From contig NZ_CP064048.1 in assembly GCF_020923495.1 (NCBI RefSeq), positions 273,501 to 337,500 on the forward strand: a stretch of 64,000 nt of DNA, in the 5' to 3' direction. Positions 9,146 to 16,571 of the stretch are shown in pieces. Position 1 is the first letter of the stretch, and each line of letters begins with the position of its first letter. Position numbers and translations under genes: made by a program. Below the pieces are notes generated by a model. The model ran no database searches and was not told the origin of the DNA. It was given only the letters and a program-made list of their open reading frames with translations. Source of the DNA: Brevibacillus sedimenti. GTDB lineage: Bacteria; Bacillota; Bacilli; Brevibacillales; Brevibacillaceae.

Positions 9146-9194
9146 CCGCTGATTTGTGCGCATTGAAGCGCCAGACGGGCCGGTGGGATGGTGG
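9143..9194 (+). pseudogene. Collapsed gerC remnant
   Basis: Directly after copy 2 of the B gene, three short pieces of the C gene occur in order: tgaccgctgatt (compare 6601-6612), tgtgcgcatt (compare 6636-6645) and gaagcgccagacgggccgg (compare 6755-6773). The intervening C-gene sequence is deleted and nothing downstream matches. This shows the duplication once included the C gene's beginning. Confidence 0.8.
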
Positions 9195-9259
9195 CTGGAC
9201 TAAAAAAGGCAGCGGGCTGCTGCCTAGCCCGCCGCCTGCCCGGTGCGGACCGGGAGCGC

Positions 9260-11677
9260 TTAGGCGCGCTCGGCGGACCGCAGCAGCCGCATGCCGTTGG
9301 CGATCACGATCAGGGAGCTTCCCGTATCGGCCAGCACAGCCATCCACAGCGTGGACCAGCCAAACGCGATCATCAGCAGAAAGACCGCCTTCACCAGCAG
9401 CGAAAACGCGATGTTCTGCTTGATAATGCGCAGCGTCCGCCGGCTGAGATTGACGGCGTAGGGAAGTTTGGACAGATCGTCGGCCATCAGGGTGATGTCG
9501 GCCGTTTCCAGCGCCGTATCCGATCCGGCACCGCCCATGGCGATGCCCACGGTCGCCGCAGCAAGCGCCGGCGCGTCATTGACGCCATCCCCCACCATGG
9601 CCACGCTGGCGCCAGCAGACTGCCACTCCCGGATGAGGGTCAGCTTGTCTTCCGGGAGCAGTTCGGCATGGCAGTCGATGCCTCCCAGTTCGCTGGAGAC
9701 AGCGCGAGCCGCGCCCCGGTGATCTCCGGTCAGCATGACCATCCGCTCTATCCCCAGGGAGCGCAGTTCCCGAATCGCTGTCCTGCTGGACGGACGGACC
9801 GCGTCGGCCAGCGTGATCAGCGCCACCACCTGCTGTTCCGTGCCCAGCACCATCAAGGTGTGGCCGGACTCTCGAAGCTGCTCGATCCGCTGCTCGACCC
9901 GCTCCAGCGAGAGCCCCGCGTCGCCGGAGATCCACCGGGGGTTTCCGATCATGTACGTGATGCCGTTCACCCGGGCTTTCACCCCGCCGCCGGGGACGGA
10001 GACAAACTGATCGTTGTCAGGGATGGCCACGCCCTCCTGCTTCGCCTTGCGGACGATGGCTGCCGCCAAGGGGTGTTCCGATCGGGCTTCCACGGCAGCG
10101 GCGATGGCGAGAACCTCCACCTCCGTCAGAGCAGACACAGGGATGATCCCGGTTACTTCGGGAAGCCCCTGGGTGAGCGTCCCCGTCTTGTCAAAGGCCA
10201 TCACTGAAACGGCACCGAGCCGTTCCAGATGGATGCCCCCTTTGATCAAAATCCCGCTGCGTGCGGCATTGCCGATGGCGGAGACGATAGAGACAGGGGT
10301 GGAAATGACCAGCGCGCAGGGGCACGAGACGACAAGCATCATCAGCGCTCGGTAAAACCAGTCCGCAAACGGCTGCTGGAACAGAAGCGGCGGAACGGCA
10401 GCAATCGCGACAGCCACGGCGATCACCGCCGGCGTGTAGTAGGCGGCAAAGGCGTCGACAAAGCGCTGCGACGGCGCCTTCTGCGCCTGTGCTTCTTCCA
10501 CGAGATGAACGATCCGGGACAAGGTGTTGTCTTCGGCCCGTCTGGTCACCCTGACCGTCAACGCTCCCTGCTGGTTGATCGTGCCGGCGAACACCTCGTC
10601 TCCGGCTCCCTTCTCCACCGGTACGGACTCGCCGGTAATGGGCGCCTGGTTGACGGTCGACCGCCCGTCGGTCACGATGCCGTCCATCGCGATCTTTTCC
10701 CCCGGTTTGACCAGAATCGTGTCGCCGACGCGAATCTGTTCCACCGGAAGCGTCAACTCCCGACCGTCGCGCAGGACGAGAGCTTCAGCCGGCGCCAGTT
10801 CCATCAGGCTGCGCAGCGATCGTCTCGTCCGGTCCATGGTATAGGCCTCCAGCGTTTCCCCCAGCGAAAACAGGCAGACCACCGCCGCTCCTTCCGCCCA
10901 CTCGCCGATCGCCACCGCCCCGATGACAGCGATCGTCATCAGAAAGTCGATGCCGACCGTTCGCGACTTGAGACCGTACAGGCCGCTTTTGGCGATGCGA
11001 ACGCCGCCGGCCAGGATGGACAGCGCGTAGAGCAGCGTGATGAGCGGCTCCGGTGCCGCCGGCGCGAACCCCAGGCCCCAGGCGGCGAGAAACAAAAGGG
11101 AGGCAGTCACGGTCGACCAGGCTTTTTTGTTTTGCCGCCAAAAGCCCCGCTCTTCCTCCCGCCTGTTCGCTTCCTGCTCCCGGACGGCTTCGTAGCCCGC
11201 CTGGCGCACAGTGTCGATCACGCGGTCAACTGCCGTTCCGTCATGCTCGACGGTCATGATCGCCGCGCCGAAATTGACCTGGACGCGATGCACGGCGGGC
11301 AGGGCTCCCACCTTTTTCTCCAGCTTTTGCGCACAATCGGCGCAGTCCATCCCGCGGATGCGGAAGCGAGCCGTGACCGTCCCCCGCTGCTGCGGGGCGA
11401 CGTCGTAGCCCAGTTTCCGGATGGTGTCGACAATCTGCTCATAGGTCGTCCGATGCGGATCGTAGCTGACGCTTGCCTTGGCGGCGGCAGCGTTCACTTC
11501 TGCCCGCGCCATCCCGGGCAGCCGGGCCAGGCTTTTCTCCAGACGTGCCGCACAGTCGGCACAGTGCAGACCGATCAGGGACAATGTTTCACTGCAGGTC
11601 TCAACGGCAGTACCGTTGCCGCAGCATCCTGTTTCCGCGTGGGAGGCCGCTTTGCAGCACTCATCCGTATTGGCCAT
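9260..11677 (-). CDS. cadA: Cd2+/Zn2+/Pb2+-exporting P1B-type ATPase CadA
   Basis: A heavy-metal efflux ATPase of about 805 residues. N-terminal Cys-rich stretch (ECCK...GCCGNG), then two heavy-metal-associated domains with CADC motifs (GLHCADC and GMDCADC), TGES actuator motif, the CPC metal site in a membrane helix (SCPCALV), DKTGTLT phosphorylation loop, SEHP motif and GDGVNDAPAL hinge. CPC plus HP is the zinc/cadmium/lead pattern. I start at the ATG at 11677 (MANTDECC), which has GGGGTGG upstream; an in-frame ATG eight codons earlier lies inside the putative operator. It is downstream of, and co-directional with, the ArsR-type gene cadC, separated by a terminator, so it likely has its own metal-regulated promoter. 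Confidence 0.95.
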   Translation of the reverse strand: MANTDECCKAASHAETGCCGNGTAVETCSETLSLIGLHCADCAARLEKSLARLPGMARAEVNAAAAKASVSYDPHRTTYEQIVDTIRKLGYDVAPQQRGTVTARFRIRGMDCADCAQKLEKKVGALPAVHRVQVNFGAAIMTVEHDGTAVDRVIDTVRQAGYEAVREQEANRREEERGFWRQNKKAWSTVTASLLFLAAWGLGFAPAAPEPLITLLYALSILAGGVRIAKSGLYGLKSRTVGIDFLMTIAVIGAVAIGEWAEGAAVVCLFSLGETLEAYTMDRTRRSLRSLMELAPAEALVLRDGRELTLPVEQIRVGDTILVKPGEKIAMDGIVTDGRSTVNQAPITGESVPVEKGAGDEVFAGTINQQGALTVRVTRRAEDNTLSRIVHLVEEAQAQKAPSQRFVDAFAAYYTPAVIAVAVAIAAVPPLLFQQPFADWFYRALMMLVVSCPCALVISTPVSIVSAIGNAARSGILIKGGIHLERLGAVSVMAFDKTGTLTQGLPEVTGIIPVSALTEVEVLAIAAAVEARSEHPLAAAIVRKAKQEGVAIPDNDQFVSVPGGGVKARVNGITYMIGNPRWISGDAGLSLERVEQRIEQLRESGHTLMVLGTEQQVVALITLADAVRPSSRTAIRELRSLGIERMVMLTGDHRGAARAVSSELGGIDCHAELLPEDKLTLIREWQSAGASVAMVGDGVNDAPALAAATVGIAMGGAGSDTALETADITLMADDLSKLPYAVNLSRRTLRIIKQNIAFSLLVKAVFLLMIAFGWSTLWMAVLADTGSSLIVIANGMRLLRSAERA

Positions 11678-11697
11678 TCGTTCCACCCCGCTCAAAC

Positions 11698-11717
11698 ACA
11701 TGATTAATTGTTCATGT
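11698..11717 (-). promoter_or_regulatory. Probable CadC/ArsR operator upstream of cadA
   Basis: ACATGA and TCATGT form a perfect 6 bp inverted repeat around AT-rich ACAATTAA on the minus strand. The core ATGAACAnTTAnTCAT resembles operators of the SmtB/ArsR family. It lies just downstream of the predicted cadA start of transcription and upstream of the cadA ribosome site, where a repressor would block the gene. Confidence 0.65.
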
Positions 11718-11734
11718 ATTTTATCCTCACAATC

Positions 11735-11764
11735 ATCTTATTTTTTCCGGCTGCAAAACGTCAA
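11735..11764 (-). promoter_or_regulatory. cadA promoter
   Basis: Minus strand: TTGACG (11759-11764), an 18 bp spacer, and TAAGAT (11735-11740). It is a moderate sigma-A match and sits directly in front of the palindromic operator at 11698-11717. Confidence 0.55.
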
Positions 11765-11813
11765 CACAATTTTTCCCGGGCGGACAGCCGTGCATGCAGG
11801 CCGCAGCGCAGAC

Positions 11814-11842
11814 AAAAAAACCCGCCTGCCAAGCAAGCGGGT
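11814..11842 (-). terminator. Terminator of cadC
   Basis: Minus strand: ACCCGCTTGC / GCAGGCGGGT stem (one mismatch) followed by seven T. It begins 10 bp after the cadC stop and separates cadC from cadA. Confidence 0.75.
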
Positions 11843-11851
11843 CTCGGACGA

Positions 11852-12220
11852 TCAGCCGTGTTTCATGTGCTGAAGCGTCTGCACGAATATCTGTTCAATA
11901 TGATCGTCGTCCAGGGAGTAAAAGACGGTTTTTCCCGCCTTTCGCCGTTTGACGATGCGCAGATTTCGCAGATAACGGAGCTGGTGCGACACCGCTGACT
12001 GCCCCATGTCCAGGGCCGTGGAGATGTCGTGGACGCACAGCTCCCTGTGCAATAAAGCGTAAATGATCTTGACCCGGGTAGGATCGCTCAGCGCGCGAAA
12101 CAGATCGGCGAGCGCCCCGGCCGTGTCGTTATCAATCATGGCTTCCTTTATTTCAGCGGCTGTCGGTTCCGTTCCTTGACACGTATCGTCACAGGAATCC
12201 TGCATCTCGTTTGATATCAT
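11852..12220 (-). CDS. cadC: ArsR/SmtB-family metal sensor repressor CadC
   Basis: A winged-helix repressor of 122 residues. It has the family motif ELCVHD in helix alpha-R region (about residues 62-67), the recognition helix QSAVSHQLRYLRNL and C-terminal YSLDDDHIEQIF. Cys residues in the N-terminal tail (DSCDDTC) together with the Cys of ELCVHD form the CadC-type soft-metal site that releases DNA when Cd, Pb or Zn binds. I start at ATG 12220 (MISNEMQ), preceded by GGGGTGG; the open frame runs 35 codons further upstream, but over the promoter. Confidence 0.92.
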   Translation of the reverse strand: MISNEMQDSCDDTCQGTEPTAAEIKEAMIDNDTAGALADLFRALSDPTRVKIIYALLHRELCVHDISTALDMGQSAVSHQLRYLRNLRIVKRRKAGKTVFYSLDDDHIEQIFVQTLQHMKHG

Positions 12221-12257
12221 CCAGTCACCACCCCAAAAGAGAACCGTTACGATTTCC

Positions 12258-12266
12258 ATTATAACA
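12258..12266 (-). promoter_or_regulatory. cadC promoter (extended -10)
   Basis: Minus strand TGTTATAAT: a perfect TATAAT with a TGn extension, 38 bp before the chosen cadC start. No good -35 hexamer lies 17 bp upstream, consistent with an extended -10 promoter. Confidence 0.6.
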
Positions 12267-12315
12267 GACAAATGAGTCAAAGTCGTGCCGAATGCCTGCC
12301 GCTCCAGCGTCGGAG

Positions 12316-12342
12316 TGTTGCACAAAGGACGAAATGTTGCAC
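12316..12342 (+). repeat. Direct repeat TGTTGCAC x2 upstream of feo
   Basis: TGTTGCAC occurs at 12316-12323 and 12335-12342, a 19 bp period (about two helical turns), upstream of the -10-like TATACT at 12381. It could be a tandem regulator site for feoAB or for the divergent cadC; function is not established. Confidence 0.4.
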
Positions 12343-12409
12343 TAGAGAAACTTTTTGTTCCTAAGAGAAAAATTTTGTACTATACTAACAGTAAGAACCT
12401 GATCTACTT

Positions 12410-12452
12410 TTGTCACATATTTTTTTGTAAGCAAAAATTTGCCCTTGGCAAA
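12410..12452 (+). promoter_or_regulatory. feo promoter with DtxR/MntR-like operator
   Basis: TTGTCA (12410-12415), 17 bp spacer and AAAAAT (12433-12438) form a modest promoter. Overlapping its end is TTTGCCCTTGGCAAA (12438-12452), a perfect 6-3-6 inverted repeat very like the manganese/iron DtxR-family (MntR) box. Placement over the start of transcription suggests metal-dependent repression of feoAB. A second -10-like TATACT is at 12381-12386. Confidence 0.55.
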
Positions 12453-12491
12453 CATTTTGTCCCATGCGAAAACCACAGGGGGTGGCATCAC

Positions 12492-12740
12492 ATGGCTTCG
12501 CCCACAATTCCGCTTTCCGAGGCAAAAACCGGAATGCGGCTTGTTTTATCGGGAATCAACGTGCAGGGGGTCCTGCGGCGAAGACTGCTCGACCTGGGAT
12601 TCGTCCCGGGAAACGTCATCGAGGTCCTGCAGAAAAGTCCGCTCGGCGATCCGGTCGCATTTCGTGTGAACAATACGACGATTGCCCTGCGCCGGGAAGA
12701 AAGCTCGCAGATATTCGGAAACATCCTGGGAGGTGAATGA
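12492..12740 (+). CDS. feoA: Ferrous iron transport protein FeoA
   Basis: An 82-residue SH3-like FeoA protein. It has the family pattern ...GVLRRRLLDLGFVPGNVIEVLQKSPLGDPVAFRV...IALRREESSQI. FeoA is a small cytosolic partner needed for Fe2+ uptake through FeoB. AGGGGGTGG lies about 8 bp before the ATG. It is the first gene of the feo operon and overlaps the next gene by 4 bp (ATGA). Confidence 0.93.
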   Translation: MASPTIPLSEAKTGMRLVLSGINVQGVLRRRLLDLGFVPGNVIEVLQKSPLGDPVAFRVNNTTIALRREESSQIFGNILGGE

Positions 12741-13474
12741 TTTTGGCTGCGTACACAATCGCTCTGGCCGGCAATCCCAATACCGGAAAGAGCACGCTGT
12801 TCAACACGCTGACCGGCCTCCGCCAGCACACCGGAAACTGGGCGGGAAAAACGGTGCAGTCAGCCGTCGGTGAGTTTGTCCACGAAGACGTCACCTACCG
12901 GGTGATCGACCTGCCGGGCACCTACTCACTGTATTCCAATTCCGCCGATGAGGAAGTGGCGCGCGATTACATCATTTTTGAACAGCCCGACGTAACTGTC
13001 GTCGTCGTGGACGCCACATCGCTGGAGCGCAACCTGAATCTGGCGCTGCAGGTGATGGAGATGACCAACCGCGTCGTCCTCTGCGTCAACCTGATCGACG
13101 AAGCGAAGCGGTTGGGCATTCACGTCGACGTAACCAAAATCAGACAAAAGCTGGGCGTGCCGACGGTTGCCATCTCAGCCCGCAATCGGACGGGAATCGA
13201 CGCGCTCCTGGCCGAGGTGGAAAAAGTGGCGTCCGGCAAAATCATCCCGCAGCCCGTGACGATTTCCTACAGTGCGGACATCGAGCAGAAAATCAGGGAG
13301 CTGGAGCCGCATGTCACGCACCTGTTGGGCACGCGTTTTTCGCCCAGATGGATTGCGCTCCGCCTGCTTGACGGCGACGAGAAGCTGCTCGCCTCCCTCA
13401 AGGCACGCCTCGACACCGTCGGAGCGACCGGGATGAAGGAGGTCGTGCCCCATGAGCAGATTTCTTGCCACTGA
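12737..13474 (+). CDS. feoB: FeoB N-terminal GTPase subunit (split FeoB)
   Basis: A 245-residue soluble NFeoB: G1 GNPNTGKST, the G2 region around NWAGKTVQ, G3 DLPGTYSL, G4 NLIDE and G5-like ISARNRTG, followed by the helical GDP-dissociation-inhibitor-like domain. It lacks membrane helices because the gene ends before them. ATG at 12737 overlaps the feoA stop; the TTG two codons later at 12743 has better spacing from GGGAGG and may be the real start. The end overlaps the membrane-part gene by 23 bp. Confidence 0.9.
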   Translation: MILAAYTIALAGNPNTGKSTLFNTLTGLRQHTGNWAGKTVQSAVGEFVHEDVTYRVIDLPGTYSLYSNSADEEVARDYIIFEQPDVTVVVVDATSLERNLNLALQVMEMTNRVVLCVNLIDEAKRLGIHVDVTKIRQKLGVPTVAISARNRTGIDALLAEVEKVASGKIIPQPVTISYSADIEQKIRELEPHVTHLLGTRFSPRWIALRLLDGDEKLLASLKARLDTVGATGMKEVVPHEQISCH

Positions 13475-14861
13475 GAGGCCGGATTCGCTCGACTCGCTGT
13501 TTGCCCTGGCCCAGTGCATGGCCGGCGGAGACGCGATCCGCGACGGCATCGTCCGCGACATTTACCAGACATCCCGGAACATCTGCCGGGAGGCCGTCCG
13601 CTACGAAGACCCCAAAAAGCTGGAAAGCACGTATCGGCTGGATAAAATCGTCACCTCGCCGATCTGGGGCTTCCCGATCATGCTGGCGATTCTCGGCGTC
13701 GTGTTCTGGATCACCATCGCCGGCGCCAACGTCCCGTCCGGGATGCTTGCCGACATGTTCGGATGGATCGAAGGGCACCTGACGGCCGCGTTTCAGGCTG
13801 TTCACGCCCCTGACTGGCTGCACGGCCTGCTCGTGCTCGGGCTGTTCCGCGGGACAGCCTGGGTCGTCAGCGTCATGCTGCCGCCAATGGCGATCTTCTT
13901 CCCGATCTTTGCGCTGCTGGAAAACTTCGGCTATCTGCCGCGGGTCGCATTCAACATGGACCGGTTGTTTAAAAAGGCGGGCGGGCACGGCAAGCAGGCG
14001 CTGACCATGTCGATGGGCTTCGGCTGCAACGCGGCGGCGATCATCTCCACCCGGATCATTGAATCGCCGCGGGAGCGGATGATTGCGATCCTGACCAACA
14101 ACTTTGTCCCCTGCAACGGGCGCTGGCCGACGCTGATCCTGCTCGCCTCACTGTTCGTGGCCGCCGGTGTCGCCAGCCAGTACCACACGCTGGTCACGGC
14201 GCTGATCGTCATGGGCATGGTGCTGATCGGCATCGTCGTCACCCTGACCGTCTCCTGGATTTTGTCCAAAACGGCGCTGCGCGGCGTCCCCACCCACTAC
14301 ACGCTGGAGCTGCCGCCGTACCGGAAACCGCAGATGCTCAAAACCGTGCTGCTGGCGTCCAAGGACAAATCCCTGAGCGTGTTGACCCGGGCGGTCCTCG
14401 TCGCCGCTCCGGCCGGCGTGATTACCTGGATACTGGGCAACGTGACCGTGGGCGGCGACAGCATCTTGAATCACCTGGCTTCCTTTTTCCATCCATTCGC
14501 CCACGCGCTCGGACTTGACGGGTACATCCTCATGGCCTTTCTGCTCGGGCTGCCGGCCAATGAGATCGTCCTGCCGATCCTTCTGATGGGATATCTGTCC
14601 TCCGGGGCAATGGTGGACATTGACGGCCTGGACAACATCAAGGACATCTTTTTGGCACACGGCTGGACGTGGCTGACCGCGCTGAACATGATGCTGTTCT
14701 CGCTGCTGCACTATCCCTGCGGCACGACCCTGTTCAACATTTACAAAGAGACCAAAAGCGCCAAATGGACCGTGCTGTCCGCTCTGATCCCGCTGTCCAT
14801 CGCGATTGCCGTGACGTTTGTCATCGCGCAGACAGCACGAGGATTGGGCTTGGTGGCGTAA
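13452..14861 (+). CDS. feoB: FeoB membrane permease subunit (split FeoB)
   Basis: A 469-residue membrane part of FeoB: a linker with some similarity to the end of NFeoB, then two Gate-type halves with about eight membrane helices. GFGCNAAAI, NFVPCNGRWPTL and LPANEIVLPILLMGY are the FeoB core motifs, with Cys residues in both. It transports Fe2+ across the inner membrane when paired with the GTPase. A perfect AAGGAGGT (13436-13443) sits 8 bp before the ATG inside the end of the upstream gene, so the split is genuine rather than a sequencing frameshift. Confidence 0.92.
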   Translation: MSRFLATERPDSLDSLFALAQCMAGGDAIRDGIVRDIYQTSRNICREAVRYEDPKKLESTYRLDKIVTSPIWGFPIMLAILGVVFWITIAGANVPSGMLADMFGWIEGHLTAAFQAVHAPDWLHGLLVLGLFRGTAWVVSVMLPPMAIFFPIFALLENFGYLPRVAFNMDRLFKKAGGHGKQALTMSMGFGCNAAAIISTRIIESPRERMIAILTNNFVPCNGRWPTLILLASLFVAAGVASQYHTLVTALIVMGMVLIGIVVTLTVSWILSKTALRGVPTHYTLELPPYRKPQMLKTVLLASKDKSLSVLTRAVLVAAPAGVITWILGNVTVGGDSILNHLASFFHPFAHALGLDGYILMAFLLGLPANEIVLPILLMGYLSSGAMVDIDGLDNIKDIFLAHGWTWLTALNMMLFSLLHYPCGTTLFNIYKETKSAKWTVLSALIPLSIAIAVTFVIAQTARGLGLVA

Positions 14862-14869
14862 TAACAGCA

Positions 14870-14905
14870 AGACCGCCGGAGATCTCCTCCTGGCGGTCTG
14901 TTTTG
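14870..14905 (+). terminator. Terminator after feo operon
   Basis: AGACCGCC / GGCGGTCT stem with a 14-nt loop followed by GTTTT, starting 8 bp after the feoB stop. Confidence 0.75.
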
Positions 14906-15017
14906 CATCTGAAAAGCCGCTGTCCCTATTTCCATACCGGCGTAGGGCTTGTATGCCGCCCCTTGGGGCTTGGTTTTCTGCCAACAATGCTGAGCGGCAC
15001 GTCCGTAAAAATAAAAA

Positions 15018-15094
15018 TGGTCGGGAAGACAGGATTTGAACCTGCGACCTCTTGGTCCCGAACCAAGCGCTCTACCAAGCTGAGCCACTTCCCG
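15018..15094 (-). tRNA. tRNA-Pro (anticodon CGG)
   Basis: The minus strand folds as a cloverleaf: acceptor CGGGAAG pairs with CTTCCCG, D-arm GCTCAGCTTGGTAGAGC, anticodon stem CTTGG/CCAAG around loop TTCGGGA (anticodon CGG, reading CCG), T-loop GTTCAAATC. The CCA end is encoded (15018-15020). It follows tRNA-Arg in one transcript. Confidence 0.95.
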
Positions 15095-15128
15095 ACTGGA
15101 GGCGAGATAGGCTCTCGCCTCTGCATTA

Positions 15129-15205
15129 TGGCGTGCCCTGAGAGATTCGAACTCCCGACCTTTTGATTCGTAGTCAAACGCTCTATCCAGCTGAGCTAAG
15201 GGCAC
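15129..15205 (-). tRNA. tRNA-Arg (anticodon ACG)
   Basis: Minus-strand cloverleaf: acceptor GTGCCCT pairs with AGGGCAC, D-arm GCTCAGCTGGATAGAGC, anticodon loop CTACGAA (anticodon ACG), T-loop GTTCGAATC, encoded CCA (15129-15131). First gene of a two-tRNA operon. Confidence 0.95.
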
Positions 15206-15244
15206 GTATCTGTTTGTTGTTTCGCACCGTGGCGACAATTCAAT

Positions 15245-15273
15245 ACTATACAGGGGAGACAAGAAAAAATCAA
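15245..15273 (-). promoter_or_regulatory. Promoter of the tRNA-Arg/tRNA-Pro operon
   Basis: Minus strand: TTGATT (15268-15273), exactly 17 bp, TATAGT (15245-15250), 40 bp upstream of tRNA-Arg. A strong sigma-A match. Confidence 0.8.
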
Positions 15274-15563
15274 CCCGTATTTTTTTCATTCACAAATTTT
15301 TTTCGCAAGCTCCCGGAAAAGGCAGGCGCACAGCGGACAAACACAGCCAGCGTGCCCGAAAAAGACAGGCGGAACTGCCGGCGGGAAGTCAGCGGGCGTA
15401 AACCGGGCGCATGGCCGTATCGCCGCCCTCGTCCGACATGACGGCCATCGCGCCTTTTTCCGATCAAACAAAGCGGGAAACTACTGCTTCAGTCGCTCGG
15501 CGGTCGCTTTCGCAAAAACAGAAAGCTCACTAACCCGACAGCAGCAGTCCATCGGCTGCCCGC
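15274..15563 (-). other. Non-coding stretch between tRNA promoter and ABC permease
   Basis: About 290 bp without a credible gene. Short frames here have no ribosome site or recognisable composition. A small stem GCTTTC/GAAAGC (around 15508-15528) follows the ABC permease on the minus strand but has no T-run, so I cannot name a terminator. Confidence 0.5.
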
Positions 15564-16571
15564 CTATTTTTTCAGCCTGGGCAGATAGGTAAGCGTCAGC
15601 GCTCCTGCCAGCACCAGCCCCTTGACGATGTCCTGGGCGTAATACGGCACGTTCATCATCGTCAGCCCGTTCATCAGCACACCCATCAGGATGGCGCCGC
15701 AAAAGGTGCCGAACGCGTTGGGCTTGCCCTGCCCGAAGATGGAAAACCCGATAAACGCAGCAGCCACGGCGTCCATCAACAGCGGCGATCCGGCCATCAC
15801 CTGGCCGGTGCCGATCCGCGCCGTCAGCACGATCCCCCCGATGGAGGCGAACAGCGCCGACAGCATGTAGGCCAGCGTGCGGTACTTGTTGACCGGTACG
15901 CCTGAGAGGCGGGCCGCTTCCAGATTGCCGCCGGTGACGTACAGCATCCGTCCGAAACGGGTGTAGTTGAGAAACACGTGCACGCCGACGACGGCCAGCG
16001 CCATCAGGATGACCGGGACGGGGATGCCCCATATTTCCCCCTGGCCGATGAAGAGAAACGACGGAATGATGATGCCGGGAGCGGACGAGCCGTCGGCCAT
16101 CGGCATGTTGTTGTAGATGGAAAAGCCCTGCGTGTAGCTGAGGTGAATGCCCTGAAAGACGTACAGCGACACGAGCGTCGCCAGGATGTCGGGAATCCGC
16201 ACCTTGACCACCAACAGCGCGTTGATCAGCCCGATCACCAGACCGGCCAGGAGCGGAACAACCACCGCCACCAGCAGTTCCTGCCGGTACCACACCATGA
16301 GCGAGGCGGAGAGCACCGTCGCCACGCTGACCGTCGAACCGACGGACAGGTCAAAGCCGCCCACGATCAGGGAAAAGGTAACCCCGATTGCCACCAGCGT
16401 CACGATGGAAATGGAGCGCAGGATGTCCACCAGATTGGCGTAGCTGAGAAAGTTTTCGTTGACGATGCTGAAAAACACGATCACGGCCAGAATGGCCAGG
16501 AGCGCACCGTACCGCTGCGCCAGCGACCCCCGCGTCTGTTTTGTTTTTTCACCCTGCAGCACTGCTTCCAT
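15564..16571 (-). CDS. CUT2-type ABC transporter permease (SAM-riboswitch operon)
   Basis: A 335-residue polytopic RbsC/BPD_transp_2 family permease. Family motifs: GVTFSLIVGGFDLSVGS in the first half and GAILMGVLMNGLTMM near the end; eight to ten hydrophobic segments. The ATG at 16571 (MEAVLQG) is preceded by GGAGGG at 7 bp; an in-frame ATG five codons earlier would overlap that site. It overlaps the ATPase gene by 23 bp and is last in an ATPase-after-binding-protein operon (binding protein, ATPase, permease). The usual automatic name would be ribose permease, but a separate, complete rbs operon lies at 36-42 kb and this operon is governed by a SAM riboswitch, so the substrate is likely different. 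Confidence 0.88.
   Translation of the reverse strand: MEAVLQGEKTKQTRGSLAQRYGALLAILAVIVFFSIVNENFLSYANLVDILRSISIVTLVAIGVTFSLIVGGFDLSVGSTVSVATVLSASLMVWYRQELLVAVVVPLLAGLVIGLINALLVVKVRIPDILATLVSLYVFQGIHLSYTQGFSIYNNMPMADGSSAPGIIIPSFLFIGQGEIWGIPVPVILMALAVVGVHVFLNYTRFGRMLYVTGGNLEAARLSGVPVNKYRTLAYMLSALFASIGGIVLTARIGTGQVMAGSPLLMDAVAAAFIGFSIFGQGKPNAFGTFCGAILMGVLMNGLTMMNVPYYAQDIVKGLVLAGALTLTYLPRLKK

Larger units (their letters stand above)
8006..9194 (+). repeat. Tandem duplicate of the gerA-3'/gerB/gerC-5' segment
   Basis: Starting near 8006 the sequence repeats the region starting near 5460. It includes about 30 bp that in copy 1 is the 3' end of the A gene (identical run acattcgcatgaagacag at 5469 and 8011), the whole B gene, and a shortened start of the C gene. 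The offset is about 2542 bp, so it looks like a direct duplication that inserted after the C/D genes and then diverged. Confidence 0.9.

Noticed and set aside
13436-13474. Frameshift splitting feoB
   Set aside because: The second part has a perfect Shine-Dalgarno and ATG inside the overlap, so a true gene split is more likely.
15163-15471. Short frames between the tRNAs and the ABC permease
   Set aside because: No ribosome site, Arg/Pro-rich shadow composition; the region contains the tRNA promoter.
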